DNA of 64,000 bases from NCBI GenBank assembly GCA_021521415.1, contig JAIQDT010005797.1, positions 1-64,000 of the forward strand. The letters run 5' to 3'. Source of the DNA: Bidens hawaiensis (Eukaryota; Streptophyta; Magnoliopsida; Asterales; Asteraceae). The notes under the pieces are model-generated. The model was not told the origin of the DNA and made no database searches. It was given only the letters and a program-made list of their open reading frames with translations. The translations under genes and the position numbers were made by a program. Below are positions 34,846 through 47,170 of this stretch, piece after piece. Each line of letters starts with the position of its first letter. The stretch's first letter is position 1.

Positions 34846-36445
34846 CTTGATTTGTCATTTCAGGTTGAGCCTGTTGCTGACTTGGCACTTGTTCACTCTT
34901 CACGTCACTTGGTCCTTCATTTGATACTTCAATGGCGACTTCTTGACCAGTGATATCTATTTCACATGCTCCTTGATTGTTTCTTTCAAAAGTAAATCCA
35001 TTTGTTTCAGGAGCAACTGATGACCACAGTTTTTCCAGATCAAGTTGCTTTTGTTTTCCTTTGTCTTCAAAACTTGTTCTGTACATGTTGTCATCCATGT
35101 CTTCATTATAAATCTTGAAAGATTTGATCATCTTCTCCAAATCAAAGAGCCATTTGGGGCCTTCAACATTATTGAAATGGTTTTCATTAAAGATAATGTC
35201 AGAAGACTCAATGACTACCATGTATTCTTTCACATAGACTCTGTAAGCCATGGAATGAGATGGGTAGCCCACAAAGAAGCATTCTAGTGATTTTGACTAA
35301 AATTTGTTAAGATAGTCCTTTGTATTCAAGAGTGAGCATTTACATCCAAAAGGCTTTAAGAACTTCACATATGGTTTTCTTTTGAAGATAACCTCATATG
35401 GAGTCTTATTTTGAGTTTTGTTCAGTAGAACCCTGTTCTGTACATAGAAGGCAGTATTGATTGCCTCTGCCCAGAATGTAACTGGCAGATTTGCATCAGC
35501 AATCTTGGTCCTTGCAGCTTCAATTAATGTTCTGTTTTTTCTTTCTGCAACACCATTCTGCTCAGGAGTTCTAGGTGCACTATATTGCTGAAAAATTCCC
35601 TTAGAAGTGCAGAATTTTTCCATTAATCCATTCTTGAATTATGTGCCATTGTCACTTCTAATGACCTTCACCTTCTTGTCAAGTAGATTTTCCATTCTGA
35701 TCACACATCCTTTGATCAATTCAGGTGTTTCATCCTTTGTTCCCAAGAAGTAAACCCATGTGAATCTTGAATAGTCATCAGTGATGACTAGACAATATCT
35801 TTTCTTTCCAATGCTTGGAACACTCACAGGACCAAACAGATCCATGTGGAGTAATTCCAATATCTCATCAATTGTATTTATCAGTTTGCTCTTATGAGAG
35901 GATTTATGTTGTTTTCCCTTGAGGCAAGATGTGCATTTTTCTTCAAGCTTAAATTCTCTTGTTGGTAGGCCAACAACATGTTCGCCTTTCACTAGCTTGT
36001 TCATATTCTTCAAGTTGACATGACACATCTTCCTATGCCACAACTTAGTCTCATTTTCAGTGGCTTTAGAAACAAAGCATGAACCACCTCTAGATGTAGC
36101 AGTATTCATTCTAAGCTCATAGAGGTGGCCATTTCTTGGAGCCATCATCATAATCACGTCAGTTAGAATCACAAATTCAGGCTTTAGGATTAGACAGTGT
36201 TCATCATTGAAAGCCATTTTGTATCCTTTGTCACAAACCTGAGAAATGCTGAGTAGGTTATAATGTAGTCCTTCAACATGCAGCACATTCTCAAAGGATA
36301 CCTTGCCATTGGTGAGGGTGCCTCTTCCTACAATCTTCCCTCCATTTTCATCACTCCCAAAGGCAACTGGACCTTCATACTTTCTTTCATAGGTGACAAG
36401 AGCTCCCCTGTCACAAGTCATGTGCCTGGAACAACCACTGTCCAT
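34799..36445 (-). pseudogene. Copia B protease-integrase
   Basis: One frame with two stops (near 35637 and 35295) contains the protease site MDSGCSRHMT and a pre-integrase zinc region (HRKMCHVNLKN then CTSCLKGKQH). It also has the DDE core (HMDLFGPVSVPS, VITDDYSRFTWVYFL, VIRSDNGT, TPEQNGVAERKNRTL) and the C-terminal FGCKCSLLNTKDYL and VGYPSHSMAYRVY motifs. The catalytic Asp, Asp and Glu are all present. The core resembles the Tork/SIRE side of copia. Confidence 0.85.
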
Positions 36446-38300
36446 ATATCATATATCATTGCAATTTATGGACTGTTCCTGCACAAACATACATAAGGGA
36501 ATCAATTAGACTCTGAATCACAAACTGTATCAGTTTGCAAATCAAATTCAATTGGAGATTCATCAGGAGTTGGAACTGGAAGTGTAAGTGGATCTTCATA
36601 GACTACTTCACATTCATCATTTGAGTTTGAGTCTGACCCGACTGACATGATTGGTGACTTAATGCTATTTTCAATCTGGTCAATCACACAGTCTTTCCAC
36701 TCATTTGACTCCTTCTTTGTCTTCCACTAAAACCCTCTTGGTTCAAACCCTTGCTTCATCAAAAATTTCTCATCACCATTAAGAACACCAGGTCTCATTT
36801 TAGCTTTTCCTTTGTCATTTGACCTTTTGTCCTTCACTGGTTTGCTTGATTCCTTTGAATCATCTTTGATTTTCAGAACCTGCTTCAATCTTCTCTCCAA
36901 ACATGATCTTTTCTCTTCATCACTTGAGCTGTTCTTCTCTTCATTTAAATACCTTTGATATATCTGTTTGTATCCTTTCATATCAAAACCATAAACAACA
37001 TCTGGCACAACAAACTCATCTTCCTCAAACCAGTAGGAATCTGTTTGATGACCATAAGCATCACATTTTTTGTACCATACCTTGGCATAACTTCCCATAT
37101 CTTCAAGCAATTACTTATCTTTGATTCTGTCACTTGGCTTGGGAAAGTCAAAGCCTAGGGATGTCTTTGGGCACAAGGAGTTGCTAAAATCCATTTTGAT
37201 TGGCCTATTCACATCAGGCACAAAAGAATATTTCTCCTTGACAAACACAATTGGCTTCACTTTAGATGGTGATCTTGAGGAGCTTCCTTCTGGTTCATCA
37301 GCAAATCTTCTCATGGGCACATAATCCACATCCCCAATATCAAACAGTTCATGATTAGAGAAAACTGGATAAATTGGCGGATGGGTTTGATCATATGTGG
37401 ACTTCTTTGGTACATCATTCCTTTTCTTGATTTCTGACTGAGGTCTGGCACATATATCAAACACCACATGCTCTCTTCTCATATTCTCAATGTTCTTTTT
37501 CATTTTGGGGGTTATTGTTGGCAACATTGGAATCTTTTCATCATTCTTTTTGCTTGATCCCTTCTTCTTTTTCTTTCCTTTAGATGATTTGGTACTGCCA
37601 CAGCTGCAAGTTCTCCCCTCACTAGAGTATTCACTCCATTTCTTCTTCACATCATCATTCTTTGCAACCTTCTTCTCCTCTGATTTCTCATTTGCTTCAT
37701 CATAAACTCTCCCTCTTCATCAACAATCACATTTTCATACTATTTTGCAAACTCAGTTCTGTCTACAAAAATATTCTTAAATTGTTTCAAGTACTCATTG
37801 CTGCTCTCTTTGTCTACTCTTAGTGGATAACTGTTACAAAAAGGTGATGGAACCTTTTTGTATTTCTCTTCATCTGTCATTTTGTCCAAGAATCCAACTA
37901 TATTTCCAGTAGATACCAGGTTCTTCAGGAATTCCATTTGAATCATCAATTCAGCATTCTTAAGCTTCTCATCAGCATAAATCTTTTTCAGTCTCAACAT
38001 TCATTCTTGATTGAGTTTTGTATGCTTGCATACAATCTTCTTCTAATCCCTTAATCTGGTTTTCATAGGTTGCCTCACTAGTCTCATACACATTCAGAAA
38101 GGCTTCCTTTCTACCACATTCTGACTTCCACTTTCGAATCTCCTGTTTAAGTTCATCAATAGTCAAAAGAAGATCAGAAATAGAGATATCAGAATGTACC
38201 TGTGCATTTGAAGATTCTGCTTTGTCCTGCATCTTGGCCATGAAAGTGACGTTTTCTTTTTCCATCTCCAGGGCATGATTACTCAGTCAAACTCCCCATC
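36446..38300 (-). pseudogene. Copia B Gag-protease linker region
   Basis: Several open stretches (36502-36687, 36727-37110, 37111-37650, 37740-38000, 37972-38265) encode a Lys- and Ser-rich linker and a coiled coil (LTIDELKQEIRKWKSECG). Such a linker between the zinc knuckle and protease is known in large copia elements. Stops and frame changes separate the pieces. No independent gene is implied. Confidence 0.55.
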
Positions 38301-38511
38301 TTGAGGTACCCTTGTGACTGCAACATTCCTTTGGTCTCTAACCTGATTCACAGTATTTGGATTGACCCTGTTCTGGTTGTTATGATATGTAGTTGGTTAT
38401 TTCTTTGAGGTTGGAAAGGTTGTTGCTGGGTCTGTTCTGTTGTTGGTAGGGGTTTTGATTGGCCATTTGATTTCTCTGATGCTGGAAATTTTGGTTTTTA
38501 TTCTGGTAGAA

Positions 38512-39688
38512 CTAATTTTGATTAACCTGGTTTCCCACTTGCTTGGGCTGATTACATTCTCTGGCAAAGTGATCAGGTTGTTGACAGTTGTAGCAAATTG
38601 CTTTTGATTTGTCAAACCCTATTCTATCATTCGGTCCAGAGAAGCTTGTTCTATCTGTCCTGTTATACAACCTCTTGCTTCTCACAACTAACATGGCAGC
38701 CTGCCATTTGATATCCATATCTTCTAATTCATCTACATTAATTTGCTCAAGATCTTCCTGCACAATGCTTATGTTGATCAGGTTCTTGGCCACAAAGGCA
38801 TGATATGAATTAGTTAACATAGAAAATAAAGCTTGATAGTCTGTTCCATGGCTTGCATTGCTTGGCATGTACGAAGGGTGTCCAATAGTTGATGAGATGC
38901 TGTCATCTTCCATCATTTGTACATTGAACCTTGACTGACTTCCTCCACACACCGAGCTTGTTTTAGCTGGTTCTTCAATAATTGGTTGTTGCTGGTTCTT
39001 GACAGAAAGATTTCCCATTGGTGCTACAAGAGCATTGTCACTGGGAAGTCAGGCTTATCCTCTTTGATCATGTGATTCTCAATCATCTCATGCTCAGCAG
39101 CTTTTAGGAAAGCTAACACATCATCCAACTTAAAGTTGGGAAAATTTGTCTTTTCCTTGATAAATTTGCTGGCTGTATACCATTCACCAGACAATGAAGA
39201 TAGCAATTTCTTGTTTAGGTCAAAGTCATAGATTTGCAAGTCAATTGTCCTAATCTCATTCACAATTACCATGAATCTCTGCAGCACAGACTTCAATCTT
39301 ACGCCTTCCTTGAACTTGAATCTATCCAACTGTTGCTTCAGTCTATCCTTTTTAATGTCTCTTAGTTCAGTATTACCCTCAAACATGTTAATAAGTACAT
39401 CATACATCTCCTTTGCAGTTTGTGATGATTGACAGTTGTTAGTATTTCTCAAGATAGTCCTAGCTTCAGCATAGATAGAGCTTTGTCATCTCTTTTCTTC
39501 ATTTTCAGTTCAATAGTGGCACTGTTGTTTGCAGCAGTAGAAGGAACATACTATCCTTCTATGATAGAAGTCCATAGTTCGGGGTCGTTGTAGTTCACAG
39601 CCGCTTCAAAAAGCACCTTCCATTTTATGAAGTTCTCTTATCCAACAAGTCTTGGAATCTTGTTCGTAGATACTTCGTGGTCTTCCAT
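38512..39688 (-). pseudogene. Copia B Gag with CCHC zinc knuckle
   Basis: The UBN2-type Gag core is at 39024-39452 (KEMYDVLINMFEGN, DRLKQQLDRFKF, KLLSSLSGEWY). The knuckle CYNCQQPDHFAREC lies in 38512-39018. A likely start codon lies at 39686-39688 (MEDHEVSTNKIPRLVG), but a stop follows after 16 codons and more follow before the core. Confidence 0.75.
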
Positions 39689-39782
39689 TTCAGCAGATCT
39701 GACCTTTCAAGCAATCAAACACAGTAAAGCTTCAAGCTTTATCACAAAACTTCAGTCCCGTGGCCTTTAGCGAGCTTCCAGA

Positions 39783-39794
39783 GCTCTGATACCA
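39783..39794 (-). other. Primer-binding site of copia B
   Basis: TGGTATCAGAGC on the minus strand, two bases from the 5' LTR. Confidence 0.9.
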
Positions 39795-39796
39795 CT

Positions 39797-40812
39797 TGTC
39801 AGGACCGGGAGTCTGGTGCAAACCTTAATAAGGCTGACAAGAACACACAGACTAAATAACCCAAAGGCCTATTGAATATCCCGGCAGAATCAGGATATCC
39901 AACGGATGGGAGTGAAGGCGTGATATGACAACAAACGAAACAATAAATTATAATAAGTAAAGACAAGTTCAGAGACAAAGATTCACTGCATTTAATATAT
40001 CATTCAATGAAACAGTGAAAGGAATGTCTAGGGTTTCGTAAAAGGCGGCGGCGGCTGTACGAGGAGACAAAAGGAATATTCGTTGGAATGTTCTCGTACT
40101 CCGTGCCCTAAATAGAAACCTAGGACCCTATTTATAGAACCCTGACATTTCTTCTAGAATCCCTAATTGTTATATAATGATTGACAAAATAAAATACAAG
40201 TGTTAAATGTCTTCGAGCATGATTTGTATCTTGCTCGAGCAAACTTCAGTGTGCAGGGTATGCTCGATGAGTGTCTTCGAGCATATTTTACTTAGAATAT
40301 TTTCAGAGAAAATATTCTCCTCCAGTAGACTTCATTCTTCTTGACTAATCCTTGCTTTGCTCGAACTAGTCCATCGAGCAAGCTCATTCTTCTTGATGCC
40401 TTCAATCTTGTCTTATTCAACAATCTTTAGCATGCTCGGATGTAAATCTTGCTCGGGAGATTGAACCATGCTCGTAGTCCATGCTTCGAGCATATGCATC
40501 TTCTTATTTCATCCATGCTCGTCACCATGTGCTTGGACATCCTGTGCTCGTAACACTTGGTTAAAACTTGAATGATCAAGTTGTTTGCTCAATTGGCAAT
40601 CCATACTTGATAGAAGAACACTCTTGTTCGTCGAAGTGTAGATTGCTCGAAGCTTTAACACATAGAAGAATCAACCAGAAATGGTTCTGAAGACCTTGCT
40701 CGAAGTAGTAAAACCATGCTCAATAGTCTAAGTTTGCTCGAAGTCCATACTTAGCGTATCCTAAGGAGGGTGAGAAGATTCCATTCTTCCTTATCAAAAA
40801 TCCGACTCAACA
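39797..40812 (-). repeat. 5' LTR of copia B
   Basis: The direct repeat of 30016-31030. It ends CCGACTCAACA, followed by the AGATG target duplication. Confidence 0.85.
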
Positions 40813-41353
40813 AGATGTCTAGATTTGTAGTCCCCTAATATTAGCATGTGGCCAGATTTGCACCCCTCTTATATTAGTAACTTTCTATGCCGCACTCCAC
40901 CGAAGTTAACATGTGTCTAGATTTGCACCCCTCTTAAATTAGCACATATTCTGTTTTACACTCCTCTTATATTAGCAAGTGTCTGTGTTGTAATCCACTT
41001 AAGTTGCACTCCTCTAATATTACCAGGTGTCTAGTTTTACACCCCCTCTTATATTAGCAAGTGTCTATGCTGCAATCCACTTAAGTTATCAGGTGTCTAG
41101 CTTTGCACTCCTCCAATATCACCAGGTATCCAGTTTTACACCCCTCTTATATTAGCAAGTTCTTGTTTTCTTTTCTTACTTAATTCCGGTTTCTAACCCA
41201 AAATATATGGCCCACTAATGGTAATTCCATCATTAATGTATTCCATTTACTTCAAGTAAAGACTCCTTTAATATTAGCAAGTTCTTGTTTCCTTTCCATT
41301 CTTAATTCCGATTTCTAACCTGAATTATTTGGCTCATTCAGGATATTTCTGTC
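40813..41353. repeat. Tandem array, left block
   Basis: Diverged repeats of AATATTAGCAAGTGTCTAG and TTGCACCCCTCTTATATTAGC words. The shorter units of about 60 bp are followed by longer units containing TTCTTGTTTTCTTTCC-TTCTTAATTCCG-TTTCTAACCC phrases. The array begins in a diverged unit left of copia B (about 29995) and continues after the LTR at 41354-44025. Confidence 0.8.
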
Positions 41354-44025
41354 CTTTAAGGTCACGATCCCGGGTGCCCTACTTTTGCTCGGTTAGATTT
41401 ACTCATTCACATGATTCAGAAATCAGAGTTAATTAAAAAAAATTCACGGAACATAAACGTCAATCATTCTTACAATCATCAAGTACTGGTTTAAACAAAG
41501 TAACATAAGTTTTAAACAATAACACGTGAATCTTCTTTCTTAATCGATGCCATTCTTTATTTTTATTCGCCACGTGTCCTCATCAAGCAACCTGCGTCAT
41601 CCTATTCACCTGCGTTCATACTAAAAGTCAGCTATGCTGAGTGAGTTCTAGTAAATCAATTAATATACATTTCGTTCACTTACTTATTAATACGGGTCCA
41701 GAGATACGTATTAATTTCTTACATGTCCATCTATCATTCGTTCATACGTACATACATACCTTCATACATTCTTTCATAATTCATATTGTCCTACTTATTA
41801 CATTTATGCTTACGTTAATTTCATATTATGTCTTTGTTTTAAAGAGCATTTAGCCCTACATACCTCACATATTATAAGGGTCCGGCACCCTACATACCTC
41901 AGAAATTATAAGGTCCGGCATCCTACAAACCTCGGATATTATTAGGGTCCGGTGTCCTTCATACCTTTACTTCCTTCGATTATAAATAATATATCAAACT
42001 ACGTGCATACTAATTAATCATTCTATATCATTCACATTCATACACAAACATATATCTAATATACACTTACCATTTAAGGTAAGTGTATTAATGTAACACA
42101 TCGTAGTATGCACACAGCCCCGAAAAATGTAACATAAAAAAGGGGCTAGAACACACCTAGAGACGATTCCTTTCTGAGTTAATCGTAATGTCTTTCTTCA
42201 ACTAAGCTCGATTAACTGTTTATTGAGTAACACGTATTAATTTTCTATCTTTTATTCTTTTATATCTTTAAGTAACCGAACTTTATCGGTTAACGAAACC
42301 GAACTTAGCGAAGCTTAACTTTATTATGTTAATGAACCGACTTCATTAGTTTGCATTCCTTAACGTGTTTACGAGTTAATGTTTCCTTAAGCTAGTTCGG
42401 GTTCGTGTCGGGTTTATATTTGACTCATGCTTGTTTAAGTTCTTCATTCATATTTCTTATAATTTAGCACTCATTAATGACTTTATTTCCTAGCGAGTTG
42501 GTTCTCGTGTTCGGTTCACATTGTACTCATCTTCTTTTATTTGAGGCAGGTTACGGGTCCGACTTAGGCATTCGTTGGACTGGGTTTAGGTTGGGTTCTT
42601 ATACTTGAATCGATCCGACATAGGTACGCGTATTTAGATATGTTTATATTATTATTATTATTATTACTAGAGTTTTAATTACTAAAATACCCTTCCACCC
42701 TAACTATTTATAATAAGATCCAATCACCCTCCTCTCTTACATCTGCTATTGCCACCACCGTCCTCTCCCGCTTACGGAAGCCATGGCAACGGAGAAGAAA
42801 GAAGGAGGTTGCAGCTGGTGAAGAAACTAATATTCGGGTTAAGTTTGGTTCATGTTACATTGAGCCGCTTCTCCTGTTTCATCAGACTCAACTTATTCCA
42901 GTCAAATATTGCTTCAATCGAGTCGCGTGAGGTTTCCACTCAATTCGATTCATCGATTTGAGTTTTCTCATTCCAGTCGAGTTCCTAAATTCAAGTCGAT
43001 TCAACATTCCAATAGACTCTAGTTTCACTCGAGTCGATCATGTTTGAGCTGAATTTTTCTGCCTCGATTGGCCTTACTCGATCCGATTCTTTTGCATTAA
43101 CGAGTCGAGTTTCCCCTTAGACCAGTCGGGTCGAGTAGGGGCTCGATTCCCTTGCCCAATTCGAGTCGTTTTCTTGTTTTCGAGTCGACTCTACTCAAAT
43201 CGAGGTTCCTTTCTTCTGCTCGAGCCAATATCAGGTTGATTCGTTATTACATTCCCATTCGGCTGGTGTTCAGAATCTGATCTTATCCATCCCCACTTGA
43301 CTCGAGGTCCTGAGCCGAGTTCACATGGTTACTCGAGCTAATTGGGGTTGAGTCAATTTATTGCTATTTGGCTCAAGTTCTAGGTTTAAGCCCAAGTCCT
43401 CACGAACCGGTTTCAGGTTCCTTTAACTGTTGGATCTCATCTCACGTGAGCCAAACTTACCATGTAATTAGTTATGTTTGCCAAAATCCTTAACCGAGAT
43501 CCAACTCTTCACAATTGGGTCTAATTAGAGCTCATTTACGTTTCATTATTATGGTTTCATTTTGTTTTCATTTACAAGATTCGTTTTGGTTACCTATTAT
43601 TACTTTATATTCATTAAGTACAAGGTGAAGGTGAATTAAAGAAAAGGGAAATCTTGGATCTTAAAATGTACCTTAGGAATTAGGATAGCTTAGATCTTGT
43701 TTACTTGAAATCTTAAACGAACCTTCTAAAAATCGTGGATGAATGAAAAGGAATGTTTGTACGTGAGTAGGTGTGTGTGTGTGTGTTTAAGGATAAGGAA
43801 ATGATGAGGTAATAATGATAAGGATGATGATTTAGGGTTTTAGATTGTTTATATAGGCTAAGCCCAAGACTTTAGGCCCATAATCCCTCTTAAGCCCGAT
43901 AACTAACTTAATCTTATCCTTTCCTCTTATTATTATTTAATTAGATGAAATAACGCTACACGGCACACGATTAAAATAAACTTATATTATTTTATTTAAA
44001 TAAATCTTAAAACGAGGACGTTACA
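41354..44025 (-). mobile_element. Solo gypsy-type LTR inserted in the tandem array
   Basis: The array is broken exactly in the phrase TTTCTGTC/ATTAATG, with TGTC present at both junctions. On the minus strand the block starts TGTAACGTCCTCG and has the conserved GAACTCACTCAGC...CTGACTTT phrase (41619-41648, complement), which marks it as LTR. It ends near GGGATCGTGACCTTAAAGG. No gag or pol is present. The 2.67-kb length fits a solo LTR. It contains a cluster of CGAGTCGA-like words at 42890-43380 and an ATT trinucleotide run near 42650. Confidence 0.6.
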
Positions 44026-44515
44026 TGTCATTAATGTATTCTATTATTTCAAGTAAACACTCTACTAATATTAGCAGGTGTCTAGATTTGCACCCATTTA
44101 ATATTAGCAAGTTCTTGTTTTCTGTTCATTCTTAATTCTGGTTTCTAACCCAAATTATTTGGCTCGTTAAGGGTATTTCTATCATTAATGTATTCTATTT
44201 ACTTCATGTAAAAACTCCTCTAATATTAGTAGGTGTCCAGATTTGCACCCCTCTAGTATTAGCAAGTTCTTGTTTTCTTTCGATTCTTAATTCCAGTTTC
44301 TAACCCGAATTATTTGGCCCGTTAAGGGTATTTTTGTAATTAATGTATTCTATTAACTTCAAGTAAAAACTCCTCTAATATTAGCAGGTGCCCAGGTTTG
44401 CACCCCTGTAATATTATGAAGTTCTTGTTTTCTTTCCAATATTAATTCCGCTTTCTAACCAGAATTTATTAGCCCGTTAAGGGTATTTCTGTCATTAATG
44501 TATTTTATTTACTCT
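44026..44515. repeat. Tandem array, right block
   Basis: Three units of about 145-155 bp. Each has CTCTAATATTAGCAGGTG, TTTGCACCCCT, AGCAAGTTCTTGTTTTC, TAACCCGAATTATTTGGC and GGGTATTTCTGTCATTAATG words. Confidence 0.85.
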
Positions 44516-45854
44516 AAATAAAAAATTCTTATTTTCATCAAAGCGTAAACAACTTTATGGTTGGTATATAATCACACCTAGGACTCTAAGACGCCATGGT
44601 CGTTTAGATCTTGGTTTCATTGTTTATGTTGGTTTAGGCCATTTAGACCGTAGACGACCCGTTCGATTCATTCTTGTGATACCCATCACTTGTGAATAAT
44701 TCCAACATCATAATTTAGTTCCTCCATGGTCATAGCCATGTTACATATACTTAGTACGTCACCTTCGTTTCTTTGACTTCATAAGCCATTTGCATGTCAG
44801 TATTGACAAGTCATTTATTTAAATCATGAAAACTTATTTTTTTATTATTCGAACCAATAATCAAACTTCTTCCAATCATTATGTCAAGATACCTAAATCA
44901 ATATAGTTTCGTAACATAACAAAGCACAACATCAAGTTATTTACCTTGAAGCTTCCCTTTTTGTTTCGCCTCCCGTTTGGTTTGATCTTCCAGATTGCCA
45001 CTCGAGTTGCCTATATATCGCAACCTGGTTAGCATACGTCAACATTATACAAGAGTTCATATCAACCTCCTTATGGCAAGTTGTACATCATATTTCTCAT
45101 TCAAGCATTTAATCAAACACCTTGTAGGCATGCTTTCTTATTTGTACATTTAGCTAAATTTCATAACTTTCTACCCCTTCATATAATCCTAGTTTCATTC
45201 AAATCTCACAAACAATCAATTTATATGTAAAAGCCAATTCAATCAAGGCTAATACACTACCTCTTTTTCATGAAATTGGAGTTCTTCACCTTAAGGTTAA
45301 AGCCCACTTTATAGTAGACTTGAACACTAATAAATATAAGTAATTTGCACGAAGTACTTCACAATTTCAACATTTATGATAAATTTAAGCTTTCATGTAC
45401 TATCAGTTTCACCATATGATCATAATCCATTTATTGATTGCACGTATTCTACTTATCAACTTTCACTACTATCATCAAATATAATTTAAAGACATACCTT
45501 ATGGTCACTAAGTTGAGATGATCACAAACTTACACACATATAAGAGTTTTAGCACAGATTTGTCTTTCAATTTCGGAGAATTAGCTGAACTAGAGATTTA
45601 ACCCCTTCTCCTTCCTGATGATCAACACACACACATGTGTGTGTGTTTTTCCCAATTTTATATTTTACAAGATTTAGTTTGCTTATGTACACAATCAGCC
45701 CTTGTACTTTAGGTAGTTATTTAAAAGACCCCATTACACTTTAATCTAGTTAACTAAGTTAATTTCTTAGTTGCCACCATTTTTTTTTATCAAATAACAC
45801 TTAACACACGTATACGTTCACGCTTAATAACGTATAATATATTCGGGGTGCTAC
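44516..45854 (-). mobile_element. LTR-like DNA, minus orientation
   Basis: The right edge GGGGTGCTACA (minus strand TGTAGCACCCCGAAT) looks like the start of a gypsy LTR like that at 121. The left edge was not located. No coding sequence is seen. A palindromic ACACACACATGTGTGTGTGT tract lies at about 45629-45648. Confidence 0.4.
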
Positions 45855-46004
45855 AAAAACAAGTTGTTTAAACCAAATGCGACAGCGGTGTGCAACAGTA
45901 GCACTGTGGTTCAGAGTGAAGAGTCGACAAGGTCTTTTGATCAACAATTTAATATCATAATATTAATTATGTGCCAAAAATCATGAGTAATATGATTAAC
46001 ATCA

Positions 46005-46375
46005 ATCCTTCACTTGTGCCTTAATGGTAGGAAGGCTTGGGTAATTCAGTGGAGACCCAAGTTCGATCCTTACTTGTGTGTCACTTTTGGTTAGGCTTTA
46101 CGAGGTTGCCAGTTCAGATCCCGATCACACCCTGGTTTTCGTCCCACAGTGTGTTACGCTAGAAAGTTTTACTCTTGTGGCGGCACAAATACTGTTAAGT
46201 GACAGCCGGCGGTATGGTTTTCCGGGGGAACGCCCAAGCCAAACTTTGAAACTAGCGTGGGTCAGGTTAAAACAAAATAGTCTGGCTAGAGTGGGGTAAC
46301 AAGGGTCTCCAAATTTGAGAGTGCGGTAGTTTAAACACAAAAAAGAAAGTCATCATTCTAAAAAAATAAAAATAC
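46005..46375 (+). mobile_element. SINE-like element with tRNA-like head
   Basis: The copy is flanked by a perfect 11-bp duplication GATTAACATCA (45994-46004 and 46376-46386). It has an A-rich tail (about 46335-46375) and a head with an AAGTTCGATCC B-box-like word near 46050 and an A-box-like TTAATGGTAGGAAGG at about 46021. These are the features of a tRNA-derived SINE. At 371 bp it is on the long side, and the tRNA similarity is imperfect. Its ORFs are not genes. Confidence 0.65.
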
Positions 46376-46652
46376 GATTAACATCATCATATTCAAATGC
46401 AAAACTTTTGTTAAATCTTTTGACTTCTTTAAAGTCAAATGTGATGCTCGATTCCATTTTCGATTACTAAAATTCCCGTAAAATCCGTAAACTATAAATG
46501 ATGATAATGAATAAATAAATAATTATAAAATTTATTATTTGAAAATACATTCGAATGACAACATCCTAATAACTAGCGACTTGTTATATCTATTTTTAAC
46601 AATATTTGTTATATCTGTTAATAATGAACTAGTTTTCGGGTTGTAGTGAGAA

Positions 46653-47170
46653 CTAGTTATTTACCTGCGCGTAGCGCGATGAATTTAGTCGGTTAAACAC
46701 GGACAAGTAGCGAGTTATTGCAAATTTGGTCGAGATTCGCTACGTTTTTTACGGCACCGAAACTAAACCTAAAGTTAAAATATACTTAACATAAAAAATA
46801 AAAAAAACAAAGTATACTTCACGATGTTTATACAGTCGGTAAAACCTGGGCGTTGAAACTCAGGTGTTGGTAAAGCCCGTGCATTGGTAAAACCTGAGCG
46901 CTATGGTGGCGAATCGACGCAAATTCGGTCAGTATCAGTTACGTTTGTTATGGTATCGCAACTAAAACAAAAAATATATAAAAATTGAGGTGGACCAACG
47001 GCGTGGTATCGGTCAGTAAAACTCGACATTGGTAAAGCCTGGGCGTTAAGACAGTGACTCCACACGAATTCGGTCGGTTTCTATAATGTTGGACAAGATA
47101 CCAGAACTAAATCAATATAAAACAACAAAAAAAGCATTGGAAAAACCCCAACATTATCAGTCCTCGGCGT
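46653..47170 (-). mobile_element. Helitron-like 3' terminus with degenerate internal repeats
   Basis: On the minus strand the sequence ends CGCGCTACGCGCAGGTAAATAACTAG, followed by T. A short GC-rich hairpin (GCGC...GCGC), a spacer and CTAG followed by T are the diagnostic Helitron 3' end. The region above it has loosely repeated GGTAAAACCTGGGCGTT and CGCAAATTCGGTC words up to about 47170. The 5' end (TC) was not located. Confidence 0.5.

Larger units (their letters stand above)
30016..40812 (-). mobile_element. Copia-type retrotransposon B without recognisable RT/RNase H
   Basis: LTRs of about 1.0 kb (30016-31030 and 39797-40812) bound the element. A perfect 5-bp duplication AGATG (30011-30015 and 40813-40817) flanks it. 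A TGGTATCAGAGC primer site (39783-39794) and an AGGGGGAGA polypurine tract (next to 31030) are in place. The minus strand encodes Gag, a zinc knuckle, a long linker, protease, integrase and then a long extra region, but no RT or RNase H motif is seen between integrase and the 3' LTR. The LTRs differ by several percent (about 14 of the first 210 bases), so the insertion is older than copia F. The left LTR lacks the terminal ACA kept by the right LTR and by element C. Confidence 0.85.

Noticed and set aside
42749..42961. A 70-codon ORF in the solo LTR
   Set aside because: No domain, no splice continuation, and located inside LTR sequence.
46020..46080. A tRNA gene
   Set aside because: Only box-like words fit. 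There is no cloverleaf with a proper anticodon stem, and the unit is flanked by an insertion duplication with an A-rich tail.
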